Source: JAVVEH01 sp032251435
GTDB lineage: Bacteria; Verrucomicrobiota; Lentisphaeria; Oligosphaerales; MVZH01
Direction of reading: 5' to 3'
Assembly: GCA_032251435.1 (NCBI GenBank)
Contig: JAVVEH010000037.1
Location: 1-43,567 of the forward strand
Length of the DNA stretch: 43,567 bases
A program made the translations under genes and the position numbers. This document shows, in pieces, positions 22,471 through 30,890 of the stretch (the first letter of the stretch is position 1; each line of letters starts with the position of its first letter). The notes under the pieces were generated by a model that saw only the letters and a program-made list of their open reading frames with translations, did not search any database and had not been told where the DNA came from.

Positions 22471-24549
22471 ATGGCCAAGCGGACACATTATCACACACGC
22501 GCTAAGCGGTTCACATTAGTCGAGTTACTTTTCGCCAGCGCCATCGCGCTGTTTGTCATTGGCGGCATGATCACCTTCAGCCTTTACTCCCTTCAGGCGC
22601 TGAAACGGCTGCAAACCGACGCGGACATGCGCCTGGAAGGCGCTCAAGCCGTGGAGCGGTTCAAAAGCGATCTCGCTTTCACCGCGTCGGGAAAGATCGT
22701 CCTGGCGCCGGATGAAACCTCAGCGGCGGCCATTTCGTTTCCCATCTTGTGGCGGGACACGCACACCACCACCCCTGTCGTCGGCGAAGAGATCGACTGG
22801 ACTCACACTGTTATTTACCACTTGCGGACGAATGCTGACGGCACCCAGGACATCTGCCGGACCATCTTCAGTAACCGGGACAATGCTGTCACGGAAGCGA
22901 GCCGGTTAACCCAGGCGAACCGTGTGCTGACCGACGGTCATGGCGCTAACGCCTTGAACGGCGCCAACGCCAGCACCTCCGTTTTGGTCGAGAATATCAC
23001 AGATCTCGTTATCGGGAAGGGTGACAAAACCATCAACGCCCGGGCGGAGAACGAAGAACCGATCCTCAAGCGTATCGGTTACGCCCGCGTCTCTTCCGGA
23101 AGCCACACGTTCCGATTTGAAACCGCGGATGACGACGCCACGCCGCAAAACATCGGTATCGACACCCTGTATTTAACCCCCGCGGGCGGCGCCATCGACG
23201 GGGAAATCATGATCAACACGCTCACGACCAACGGCGGCACCGCCAGCGTCACCAGCCCCGTTCCCTCGTATAAGTGGGCCAATAACGCGCAACTCCTGTT
23301 CACCACCAGTTCGCCCAAGGCTTTTGTTGAATTTAATGTCCACAATGACATGTGGGTGGAAAGTGAATTCGCCCAGACGAACGCCGTGACCCTCGGCACA
23401 AAAGTGACGGTCGCCACTGACACGGGCGAAGAAGCGTTGACGCTTGCCGGCATGGAAGACGCCTGGATCGTGGAGCAACAAGTGGACGCGGCGCTGCCCC
23501 CCGCCCTGATCAGCGACAGTATCGTGACAACCGACACGGCGGGAGTGACGACCACGACGGAAGTCCCCGTTGATTTTTCCGGAAAAGAGGTTCAAATCAT
23601 TCTCCTTGGCGATGCGAACATCAACGATGGCGGGGCCGGAAAGCTGTGTAAAATCCGTCTGCGCGGAGTCGGTGGCAAGACCCCGCAACTGGACAGTGAT
23701 GGCAACCCGGTCCTTGATGCTGATAGCGGCGAGGTTATGTTGCTGGATGCGGACACGATTATTGAGTCCGCTCTGTTAGATGATGTTCAGGTGACCTTCA
23801 ACGGTGGGGAATCCGGTGTCACGGTGGGCGCCGGAGCGACCGTGGAATCGGATTGGATAGAGCTGGCCTATGACCCGAAAACAACCTATAAACTAAGCTT
23901 GACCTTGGCGGCGGAAAGCGCGGAATATTATGTCGCCCCGTACATGATCGGGGGGCAAACCGGCATCCGGGTGAAAGGGGTGGACTACCCCCAGTGCCCC
24001 TTAATCGCCGGCATCTTTGTCAGTTATCCGGAGTCAGGAACGTACACATCCAGGGTTTTTGACACCAAACTCAAACTGCCTGATTACGGGACGGTCTATG
24101 GATTGATGAGTGACACATCCGGGGGAAAAAGTATCAGCGTGAAAGTCCGGTCCGCCAATAATCCGGACATGAACGACGCATCGGGCTGGACGACCGTTTC
24201 GGCCACGACGCTGACCGCTTCACCCGCCGCCCTCAGTGGTGTCGCCACCAAACGTTATGTTCAGTTTGAAGTCACGCTTGGCACGGTGGCTCCCTACCAG
24301 GACACTCCGGTTTTGCGCAGCATGGTCATCACCTGGCCCGGGCCGGATAAAATCGTGGATCTCAGCGGGGTTTTCACTCACGGCCCCCGCTATGGCAAAT
24401 TCGTCATTTACATGGATGACATGCCCCTGAACACCGTGAACGCCCACATGAGCTTCAATGTGATTCGGGAAATCCGGGGGGAGACCATCAGCAAACCTTT
24501 CTATATCTCAACCGGATCCCACCAAATTGAAGGCGAGTGGACCCTGTGA
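22471..24549 (+). CDS. Very large PilW-like pseudopilin
   Basis: A 692-residue protein preceded by a strong GGGGAGG ribosome binding site. The N-terminus is AKR-FTLVELLFASAIALFVIGG, a prepilin helix with E18 at +5 but Arg rather than Gly at -1. PilW proteins are usually 200-400 residues; here about 400 extra residues follow, rich in Thr, Asp and beta-prone stretches. One segment has SESGTYTSRVFDTKLKLPDY-like character, as in discoidin or pilus adhesin domains; I cannot name the fold. Cys residues are rare. It may be a pilus-tip protein or adhesin. It is the last gene of the pilin cluster. Confidence 0.7.
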   Translation: MAKRTHYHTRAKRFTLVELLFASAIALFVIGGMITFSLYSLQALKRLQTDADMRLEGAQAVERFKSDLAFTASGKIVLAPDETSAAAISFPILWRDTHTTTPVVGEEIDWTHTVIYHLRTNADGTQDICRTIFSNRDNAVTEASRLTQANRVLTDGHGANALNGANASTSVLVENITDLVIGKGDKTINARAENEEPILKRIGYARVSSGSHTFRFETADDDATPQNIGIDTLYLTPAGGAIDGEIMINTLTTNGGTASVTSPVPSYKWANNAQLLFTTSSPKAFVEFNVHNDMWVESEFAQTNAVTLGTKVTVATDTGEEALTLAGMEDAWIVEQQVDAALPPALISDSIVTTDTAGVTTTTEVPVDFSGKEVQIILLGDANINDGGAGKLCKIRLRGVGGKTPQLDSDGNPVLDADSGEVMLLDADTIIESALLDDVQVTFNGGESGVTVGAGATVESDWIELAYDPKTTYKLSLTLAAESAEYYVAPYMIGGQTGIRVKGVDYPQCPLIAGIFVSYPESGTYTSRVFDTKLKLPDYGTVYGLMSDTSGGKSISVKVRSANNPDMNDASGWTTVSATTLTASPAALSGVATKRYVQFEVTLGTVAPYQDTPVLRSMVITWPGPDKIVDLSGVFTHGPRYGKFVIYMDDMPLNTVNAHMSFNVIREIRGETISKPFYISTGSHQIEGEWTL

Positions 24550-24569
24550 CAAGACGGAATCCGTAAACT

Positions 24570-24586
24570 TTCCCCGGGCCGGGGAC
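24570..24586 (+). terminator. GC-rich hairpin after the pilin genes, possible terminator
   Basis: TCCCCGG and CCGGGGA form a perfect palindromic stem (effective loop three to five nt) 22 bp after the stop codon. There is no proper T tract behind it, so termination is uncertain. Confidence 0.3.
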
Positions 24587-24652
24587 TTGCTCATCTTTGG
24601 ATGGCGCTTACATTAACGTTTTGGTGTCCACTTTTCCTTAGATTGAGCCCCT

Positions 24653-25768
24653 TTGTTTAAAAAAGCTTTCATTTTCGCCCGTCGCCTGGATCCGGTTTTG
24701 CTGCTGTTGATGGTGGTATTGATTTTTATCGGGATCATGTTCATCCACGGCAGCGGCAGCCAATTGGGCGGGGGGTTCGCCCGGCTATGGAAAAGGCAGA
24801 CCGTATGGGTCGCCGCCGGGGGGCTTGTTTTCATCCTCACGGCGACAGTGGATTATCGGCTTCTAGCGCGGTTTTCGCCTCTTTTGTACGCCGGTGCCAA
24901 TGGTGTCTTGATCGCGTTGTTTTTTATCGGCAAAACCATCAATCAGGCGAAGAGCTGGCTGGACATCGGCCCCGTCACGCTCCAGCCTTCAGAGTTGGCG
25001 AAACCCCTCATCTTCTTATTTCTCGCCTGGCTGGCCAGTCGCCCGAACCAACTGAAAACACTCACCGGAACCGGAATTTTCATTCTCGCCGGCGCCTGTC
25101 CCGCCCTGTTGATCGCCATGCAGCCCGACTGGGGGACGGCCCTGGTTTTCGCCCCGGTCTCCGCCGCCATCGCCTTTAGCGGTGGCATTCCGTGGAGGTA
25201 TCTCCTTGTCGCGCTTCTGGCCACCGCCCTGGCGCTTCCGGCCGGTTACACGCTTATCTTAAAAGAACGGCAACGGAAACGGATTCAAACCTTTTTCAAC
25301 CCCGGCGACGATATTATGGGCGCGGGCTACAACGCCCATCAGTCCCTGCTCGCGGTCGGCAGCGGCGGCCCGGCCGGGAAAGGATACAGGCGTGGCAATC
25401 AATACAAATTAGGCTACTTGCCCCGCACAGTTTCCCAAACCGATTTTATTTTTTCCGTTATTGGTGAGGAAACAGGGTTTATTGGCGGGTGCATGTTAAT
25501 CGCCGCTTTGCTTGGTCTGATTGGCTGTTGCCTGCGCGCCGCCGCGGTGGCTTCCGATTCCCTCGGGGTGGTTCTCTGCGCGGGGATCGCGGCGTTTTTG
25601 TTTATTCACACGTATGTTAATATTGGCATGAGCGTGGGCGCGGCGCCCATCATTGGCATTCCTCTGCCCTTGGTCAGCTATGGCGGCTCATTCACAATCG
25701 CCACCATGGCCTGCCTTGGTTTGGTGCAGAATGTTTACGCCCGCCGCCATGACAAACGAATCCTATAG
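24653..25768 (+). CDS. rodA: RodA-type peptidoglycan glycosyltransferase (SEDS family)
   Basis: A 371-residue protein with about ten transmembrane segments. SEDS signatures are SWLDIGPVTLQPSELAKP (about 102-119) and QTDFIFSVIGEETGFIGG, whose aspartate is the putative catalytic residue of RodA. Also visible are the GAGYNAHQSLLAVGSGG loop and PLVSYGGSF near the end. It polymerises lipid II during cell elongation together with a class B PBP, not found here. The start appears to be TTG with no clear ribosome binding site; no ATG nearby would retain the first helix. It ends 7 bp before hflX. Confidence 0.93.
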   Translation: MFKKAFIFARRLDPVLLLLMVVLIFIGIMFIHGSGSQLGGGFARLWKRQTVWVAAGGLVFILTATVDYRLLARFSPLLYAGANGVLIALFFIGKTINQAKSWLDIGPVTLQPSELAKPLIFLFLAWLASRPNQLKTLTGTGIFILAGACPALLIAMQPDWGTALVFAPVSAAIAFSGGIPWRYLLVALLATALALPAGYTLILKERQRKRIQTFFNPGDDIMGAGYNAHQSLLAVGSGGPAGKGYRRGNQYKLGYLPRTVSQTDFIFSVIGEETGFIGGCMLIAALLGLIGCCLRAAAVASDSLGVVLCAGIAAFLFIHTYVNIGMSVGAAPIIGIPLPLVSYGGSFTIATMACLGLVQNVYARRHDKRIL

Positions 25769-25775
25769 AGACTGA

Positions 25776-27098
25776 ATGAAACATAAGACAAACCTGCAAG
25801 TCATCCGTGAATCCCCCCGTATGGTCGAAAAAGCGCTGCTCGTGGGCATTCAGCACATCGACGAATCCACTGAACACACCTGGGACATGCTGGATGAATT
25901 AACGGAGTTGACGGATACGCTCGGAGTCGGTGTCATCGGCCGGATCATCGCCAAGGTCACGAAGCCCACGCCAAAATTCCTCACCGGGAGCGGGAAAGCG
26001 GAAGAAATTATCGCCCACGCCCGTGATGTGAACGCGGATGTGGTTATTTTTGACGACAGTTTATCCCCCGCTCAACAGCGCAACTGGGAAAGTCTGTCGA
26101 CAGATATCGCCATCATCGACCGTCAGGAAGTCATCCTGGATATTTTCGGGCAACGGGCCAAGACACGGGAAGCGGAGTTGCAAATAGCGCTGGCCCGGGC
26201 GCGCTATGACTTGCCCCGGTTGAAACGCCGGTGGACCCATTTGCATCGGCAACGGGGCGCCGCCGGAGGACATGGCATGCGGGGAGAAGGCGAGCAACAG
26301 TTGGAAGTGGACGCCCGTCTCGTGCGCCGCCGGATCGCCCGGCTGGAAACTCAATTAAGCGACGTGCGGAAAAAACGGGAAGTCCAACGCCGTAAACGCA
26401 TGAAGCGCCCGGTCCCGAACTGCGCGATCGTCGGCTACACAAACGCCGGCAAGTCATCCTTGCTCAATGCCCTGACCGGCGCTGATGTCCTCGCCGAGGA
26501 TAAACTCTTCGCCACACTGGATCCAACGATCCGGCGCATTGTTCTGCCAAACCAACAGGAGTTGCTGCTCTCCGACACCGTGGGCTTCATCCGCAAGCTC
26601 CCCCATGGCTTGATCGAGGCGTTCAAGGCCACACTGGAAGAGGCGGCTTTGGCCGATTTTCTGATTGAAGTGATCGACATCAACAGTCCCGCCATCGATG
26701 AACACCACCAGACAACCTGTGAGGTGCTTGACGAACTGGGCGGCGGCGGCAAAACCCGAATCATGGTGTTTAACAAGATCGACGCCTTGACGGATGAGTT
26801 TCGCCTGGGCCAATTATCCCGGCGGTTTGAAAACGCCGTTTTCATTTCGGCGCGTGGTGGCGACGGCTTGGATCGGCTCCAGAACCGGCTGGCGGATGAA
26901 TTAGGCCGGTTTCTTGATCTTACCCGCCTCACGGTTCCTGTGGCCCGTTACGATATTGTGGCCCTTCTACACCGTAGCAGTCAGGTTTTCGAAGAGATCA
27001 TGGATGAGAGCGGTGACTATATCCATCTTAAAGCCGCGGTTCCCGCTCAGACCCTGAACGCGGTGAAAGAGTTTATCACAGACATGCCGCGCTCTTGA
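25776..27098 (+). CDS. hflX: GTPase HflX (ribosome-splitting factor)
   Basis: A 440-residue TRAFAC GTPase. The N-terminal HflX domain (about 20-200) contains FLTGSGKAEEI and DRQEVILDIFGQRAKTREAELQ and the Gly-rich RGAAGGHGMRGEGEQQLE stretch. The G domain has G1 GYTNAGKSS (about 220-228), G3 DTVGFIRKLPH (about 267-277) and G4 NKID (about 332-335). All nucleotide-binding motifs are intact. In E. coli HflX dissociates stalled 70S ribosomes under heat stress. Here it follows rodA closely and likely shares its transcript. Confidence 0.96.
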   Translation: MKHKTNLQVIRESPRMVEKALLVGIQHIDESTEHTWDMLDELTELTDTLGVGVIGRIIAKVTKPTPKFLTGSGKAEEIIAHARDVNADVVIFDDSLSPAQQRNWESLSTDIAIIDRQEVILDIFGQRAKTREAELQIALARARYDLPRLKRRWTHLHRQRGAAGGHGMRGEGEQQLEVDARLVRRRIARLETQLSDVRKKREVQRRKRMKRPVPNCAIVGYTNAGKSSLLNALTGADVLAEDKLFATLDPTIRRIVLPNQQELLLSDTVGFIRKLPHGLIEAFKATLEEAALADFLIEVIDINSPAIDEHHQTTCEVLDELGGGGKTRIMVFNKIDALTDEFRLGQLSRRFENAVFISARGGDGLDRLQNRLADELGRFLDLTRLTVPVARYDIVALLHRSSQVFEEIMDESGDYIHLKAAVPAQTLNAVKEFITDMPRS

Positions 27099-27407
27099 GG
27101 GAAGGTGTCCCGCGCCATACATCCCCTTGGGCGCGCTTTACAACCGCCACTTTTGTCAGGATGATCGCCATCCTTACTCCAGAACTTACTCCAGAACTTA
27201 CTCCAGAACTTACTCCAGAACTTACTCCAGAACTTACTCNNNNNNNNNNNNNNNNNNNNNNNNNNNNNNNNNNNNNNNNNNNNNNNNNNNNNNNNNNNNN
27301 NNNNNNNNNNNNNNNNNNNNNNNNNNNNNNNNNNNNNNNCAGAACGTTTTGCTTGACCCGCGTCCGCGGATTTCGAATGTCGGATTTTGGATCCGCGTGA
27401 AACCGCG
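27099..27407. other. Intergenic region between convergent genes, with scaffold gap
   Basis: This spacer lies between hflX and the oppositely oriented CpXC gene. It contains a 12-nt tandem array broken by 100 N at 27240-27339. No terminator or RNA could be recognised; whatever is in the gap is unseen. Confidence 0.8.
27173..27239. repeat. 12-nt tandem repeat (CTTACTCCAGAA), truncated by an assembly gap
   Basis: Five perfect copies plus seven bases of a sixth run straight into the N block. The first bases after the gap, CAGAA, complete the interrupted unit in phase. The gap is therefore most likely a longer, collapsed array of the same unit. Perfect identity suggests recent expansion. Confidence 0.93.
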
Positions 27408-28082
27408 TCAGTCATAGAGCCGCTCGACACTCACATAGACACCGGGAAATAATGTATCCAACTCCTCTGCCAAACCGCTGTCGCCTTGAAACGCGTCTTC
27501 CAAGCTGTCGTATGTGCTCATGGGAATATAGGCGGCGGCGGACGCGTCACCCGTCTCACGATTGAACAGCAAAAAAACTAAATTTTCCTCATCGTCCCGG
27601 GAAAAATCAAGCAAGAGTTCGTACCGGATGTGATCAACGGGATCATCCTCGCGGCTGTATAACTGATACTTGATATACTCCAGTAACCGGTCATCAAAAC
27701 CAGCGGCGAACGCGGCGATTTTTTCAATAAAATTACGCCGGTGAAATGTCACCCGGCAATCCGGCCGGGTGTCCGCGTCCATGCCCGCGAAAATCTCGTC
27801 CGCCATCGTCCGCACCTGTTGTTCAACCTCCGGCCAGGCGCTGTGATCATCCAACGGCATCTGATAAATGAGCAGGCCACTGTCATCATCCCGGAAGACA
27901 AGCGGAATGGATACGGCGAAAACAGTCCCGCACGACGGGCAAACGCCTTGATTCACCTTGCCTTCGAAGAGTCGTTGGAAGTCTGGCGTTCCAGGTGTGA
28001 TTGAATAGGTGAGCGTGACATCCACATCCGCCTGACAGGCCGGACAGGCCACACGGGCGCTGGTCTGATGTGTCGAGTTCAT
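27408..28082 (-). CDS. CpXC-domain protein
   Basis: A protein of 224 residues from ATG at 28082; a TTG 12 nt earlier is an alternative. The N-terminus has two zinc-knuckle pairs, CPAC (C13, C16) and CPSC (C48, C51), with the sequence between and after fitting the CpXC family (PF14353). The remainder is acidic and mostly helical, with no recognised motif. CpXC proteins have no settled function; zinc binding is the only supported property. It is convergent with hflX and divergent from the sigma factor gene. Confidence 0.75.
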   Translation of the reverse strand: MNSTHQTSARVACPACQADVDVTLTYSITPGTPDFQRLFEGKVNQGVCPSCGTVFAVSIPLVFRDDDSGLLIYQMPLDDHSAWPEVEQQVRTMADEIFAGMDADTRPDCRVTFHRRNFIEKIAAFAAGFDDRLLEYIKYQLYSREDDPVDHIRYELLLDFSRDDEENLVFLLFNRETGDASAAAYIPMSTYDSLEDAFQGDSGLAEELDTLFPGVYVSVERLYD

Positions 28083-28530
28083 AAAATAAAACAATCGTTA
28101 TGGAAACACGGCGCGAAAACGTCAGCCATCGGGTTATTTTCACGGTTTCCGGGATCACAGTGCTTTTTTCCGCCCTGGCGGGCCGATGCGAAAGCGTTGA
28201 ATATAGCTGAAACCGCGAAACGCGCCACCCATGTTCTGAAAAGTCCGCATAAAAGAAAGCGTCCGATTCCGGTTGTTATGCCGGGTTTGGTGGATATATT
28301 GTCAGCCTGCCAGAATGCTGGCCTGATTCATTCATGCCCTCCAAGAGCGCATGAATTCATCACGTTTTCCCAACAGATTGGGAAAAAGCCGTGGTTTTCG
28401 CCGCTTGAATGGCAACCAAACGGGGCTTGGATGGATACGATGTTGGTGCCGGAACATTCGCTGGTTAAAACGGTCTGAATCCATGACTCACAGATCCTCC
28501 GCCAGCTAACCAAGAGGGATTTTCTCCTAG
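28083..28530. other. Divergent intergenic region upstream of the sigma factor
   Basis: It separates the CpXC gene and the sigma factor gene. The open frames crossing it lack ribosome binding sites and family features. An 8-bp inverted repeat lies inside (separate entry). AGAGGG at 28513-28518 is the sigma factor's probable ribosome binding site, spaced 12 nt from the ATG. Confidence 0.45.
28330..28356. promoter_or_regulatory. Inverted repeat ATTCATGC-N11-GCATGAAT, possible operator
   Basis: Two perfect 8-bp arms separated by 11 bp, an arrangement that suits a dimeric regulator or a small hairpin, about 175 bp upstream of the sigma factor gene. There is no independent support. Confidence 0.25.
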
Positions 28531-29373
28531 ATGTTATCAGACAATGATACAATGAAGCTGTACATGCAGCACATCGCCCAGTATCCGTTGGTGACACCGG
28601 AAGATGAAGTTGAGTTGGCCGCTCAGATTAAGGCGGGCAGTGAGAAAGCGCGGATCAAACTCATCCGCAGCAACTTACGGCTGGTAGTGAAAATCGCCCA
28701 TGATTTTAAGGGCTTGGGACTGCCGCTGCTTGACCTGATTTCAGAGGGCAACATCGGATTGATGCGGGCGGTTGAGAAATTTGATCCGTCAAAAGGGGCC
28801 AAACTCAGCAGTTACGCGGCTTGGTGGATCAAACAAAGCATGCGGCGGGCCTTGGCGAATCAATCCCGCACAATCCGCATCCCGGTCCAGTCCGCCACCA
28901 AAATCAGTAAAATTCAGAATGCCCGCACCCGCTTGCGTGAAGAGCTTGGACGTGAGCCCACAAACGCGGAAATCGCCGAGGCGGTGAACTTGACTGAACG
29001 CACAGTGTCCGGGCTGCGCTTGGGAAAAACCACGACCATTTCTCTGCACGACCCCATTCAACAAGGCGAGGAAGGCGAATTCCGCGATATTATTCCGGAT
29101 GATTCGACCACATCACCGGATGAAATTGTCCAGGATGATGAGACCCTCCGCCATATGCTCGAACTGATTGACCGTTTGGAAGACCGGGAACAACGGATTC
29201 TTAAGCTGCGCTTCGGACTCGACCGCGAACGCCCGCACACGCTCGAAGAAGTCAGTTGTATCATTGGCAGGACCCGCGAACGCATCCGACAGATTCAAAA
29301 TCAAGCGCTGGAAAAACTCCGGTTGATGCTCGAAGAAGAAGCCCCCGCGGATTTTTTGCCTTTGGACGATTGA
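28531..29373 (+). CDS. RpoD-like sigma-70 factor (short, lacking region 1.1)
   Basis: A 280-residue sigma factor. Region 1.2 lies at about 7-37 (LYMQHIAQYPLVTPEDEVEL). Region 2 is at about 39-115, with DLISEGNIGLMRAVEKFD, SSYAAWWIKQSMRRAL and TIRIPV in 2.4. Region 3 is at about 122-195. Region 4 is at about 205-268, with HTLEEVSCIIGRTRERIRQIQNQALEKLR. Promoter-contacting segments resemble primary sigma factors, so it should read TTGACA/TATAAT-type promoters. Absence of region 1.1 and the short length point to a group 2 (RpoS/HrdB-like, non-essential) sigma factor, or a minimal primary one; I cannot decide. It is monocistronic with a terminator just downstream. Confidence 0.92.
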   Translation: MLSDNDTMKLYMQHIAQYPLVTPEDEVELAAQIKAGSEKARIKLIRSNLRLVVKIAHDFKGLGLPLLDLISEGNIGLMRAVEKFDPSKGAKLSSYAAWWIKQSMRRALANQSRTIRIPVQSATKISKIQNARTRLREELGREPTNAEIAEAVNLTERTVSGLRLGKTTTISLHDPIQQGEEGEFRDIIPDDSTTSPDEIVQDDETLRHMLELIDRLEDREQRILKLRFGLDRERPHTLEEVSCIIGRTRERIRQIQNQALEKLRLMLEEEAPADFLPLDD

Positions 29374-29390
29374 CCCTCCGTCACCCCCAT

Positions 29391-29415
29391 CCCGCTTCTC
29401 CAGCGGGTTTTTTTT
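29391..29415 (+). terminator. Intrinsic terminator of the sigma factor gene
   Basis: A 6-bp stem CCCGCT / AGCGGG with a 5-nt loop is followed by eight T residues, 17 bp after the stop codon. Confidence 0.9.
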
Positions 29416-29525
29416 AGGTGTCGTGACACGGTTCAAGTTATATTTTCTGAGAAAACCAAGCTTGGTTTTAGCGGAAACTGTGTCGTTTACTATTGAACAG
29501 CCTCCCGTGTGAATAGCTGCCGACA

Positions 29526-30263
29526 ATGAAACAGCGTATCGCCATTTGTGGCCGCAATCTTGACGAACTAAGGACCATGTTGGCCGGTTACCCGGTGACG
29601 GTGGTTGACACAAATCCTGATTTGGTTATTTCGCATGGCGGCGACGGCGCGTTGCTGGGAGCGGAGAGAGAATTCCCCGGCGTGCCCAAATTTCCACTAC
29701 GGGACTTCGCCCATAATTATCCCTGTCCGGATCATGATCCTGAAGTGATGTTGTGTCAAGCCCTCACCGGACAGTTAAAACGATATGAAGTCACCAAGAT
29801 ACAAGCCAGCGTGAATGGAAAAACCGTCATTGGCCTGAACGACATCTGTCTTCACCGGCAAAACCTGGCCAGCGCGGTCCGCTTCCGGTTGTATCTGAAT
29901 GACGAGATCTACGCCAATCAAGTGGTCGGCGACGGACTGGTCGCCGCCACGACCTTTGGCAGCACCGGCTATTACCGCAGCATCACCAACAGTATCTTCC
30001 AAACCGGTCTGGGGCTGGCGTTCAGCAACACGACCGACCCCATTGATCACATGGTCTTAAAAGAATCGTGTGTCATAAAACTGCGCATTCTCCGGGGGCC
30101 GGCCATATTAGTCGTTGACAACGATCCCCGGGAAATTCAGCTCCACGCCGATGACGAAGTCGTGTTGAAAAAAGCGGATTCAAAAGCGGTCATTTTCGGT
30201 CTGGACGTTCTTCGGTGCCGGGAATGCTTTCGCCTGAGACAAAAATTTTCCGAGCCGAACTAA
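29526..30263 (+). CDS. nadK: NAD kinase
   Basis: A 245-residue ATP-NAD kinase. GGDG at 38-41 holds the catalytic aspartate; GLNDICLHR (103-111) is the NE-x-x-x-x-R strand, with Asp for Glu; GDGLVAATTFGSTGYYRS (135-152) is the nucleotide-binding GDG-x-x-x-x-T-x-x-GS-x-x-Y motif. It is shorter than most NadK proteins (about 290), mainly in the first domain. It makes NADP from NAD. It begins the nadK-plsY-gpsA run; GpsA uses NAD(P)H, so the grouping is metabolically sensible. Confidence 0.9.
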   Translation: MKQRIAICGRNLDELRTMLAGYPVTVVDTNPDLVISHGGDGALLGAEREFPGVPKFPLRDFAHNYPCPDHDPEVMLCQALTGQLKRYEVTKIQASVNGKTVIGLNDICLHRQNLASAVRFRLYLNDEIYANQVVGDGLVAATTFGSTGYYRSITNSIFQTGLGLAFSNTTDPIDHMVLKESCVIKLRILRGPAILVVDNDPREIQLHADDEVVLKKADSKAVIFGLDVLRCRECFRLRQKFSEPN

Positions 30264-30275
30264 CGGAGAACAGTC

Positions 30276-30890
30276 GTGATGAGCATGGTTATTCAAACTC
30301 TCGCCGGTGTTGTTTTAGCCTATTTGATTGGCGCGGCGCCTTTCGCGCTCATGCTGGGGAAAATGAATGGCGTGGACATTCGCACCAAGGGCAGCGGCAA
30401 CGTGGGGGCGACAAATCTGACCCGCAATGTCGGCAAAAGCTGGGGGGCCGCCTGTTTTATCCTGGACTTTTTGAAGGGCTTTTTGCCGACCCTGCTTTTT
30501 CCCCGGGCGTTCACCGAGGCGCACCCGGCTCTCGGCGTGCTTTGCGCGGTCGCCGCGGTGGCCGGACATGTGTATCCTGTTTATTTGCGCTTCAAGGGCG
30601 GCAAAGGCGTGTCCACCACATTAGGCGCCCTGCTGGCCTTGTCGGCCGTCCCCGTCCTCATCGCCATGGCGGTATGGGCCATTGTGTTCAAAACCAGCCG
30701 CTACGTCTCCGTGGCGAGTCTTTCCGCCGCCGCCGCCCTCCCGGCCGCGGCGTTGTTCTGCCGTGGTGACGCATGGACAAAATGGGCCTTTTTAGGCCTC
30801 GCGATACTGATCATTTACCGCCATCGAAGCAATATCACCGCGCTGAGAAACGGGACTGAAAACCGCTTTTCGAGAAAGAGACAATCGTGA
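30276..30890 (+). CDS. plsY: Acyl-phosphate:glycerol-3-phosphate acyltransferase PlsY
   Basis: A 204-residue inner-membrane protein with five transmembrane segments expected. Conserved motif 1 is GSGNVGATNLTRNVGK (39-54) and motif 2 is RFKGGKGVSTTLG (about 108-120). It transfers the acyl group of acyl-phosphate to sn-glycerol-3-phosphate, the first step of phospholipid synthesis. The GTG start has GGAG seven nt upstream; ATG three nt later is possible. It overlaps gpsA by four bases, and GpsA makes its substrate. Confidence 0.95.
   Translation: MMSMVIQTLAGVVLAYLIGAAPFALMLGKMNGVDIRTKGSGNVGATNLTRNVGKSWGAACFILDFLKGFLPTLLFPRAFTEAHPALGVLCAVAAVAGHVYPVYLRFKGGKGVSTTLGALLALSAVPVLIAMAVWAIVFKTSRYVSVASLSAAAALPAAALFCRGDAWTKWAFLGLAILIIYRHRSNITALRNGTENRFSRKRQS

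Noticed and set aside
27095..27417. Protein with LTPE repeats across the N gap
   Set aside because: The frame is produced by a 12-nt repeat plus unknown bases; no start signal or domain supports translation.
28068..28478. 136-residue plus-strand frame between the CpXC and sigma factor genes
   Set aside because: There is no ribosome binding site; the start overlaps the opposite gene's 5' end and the composition is not gene-like.
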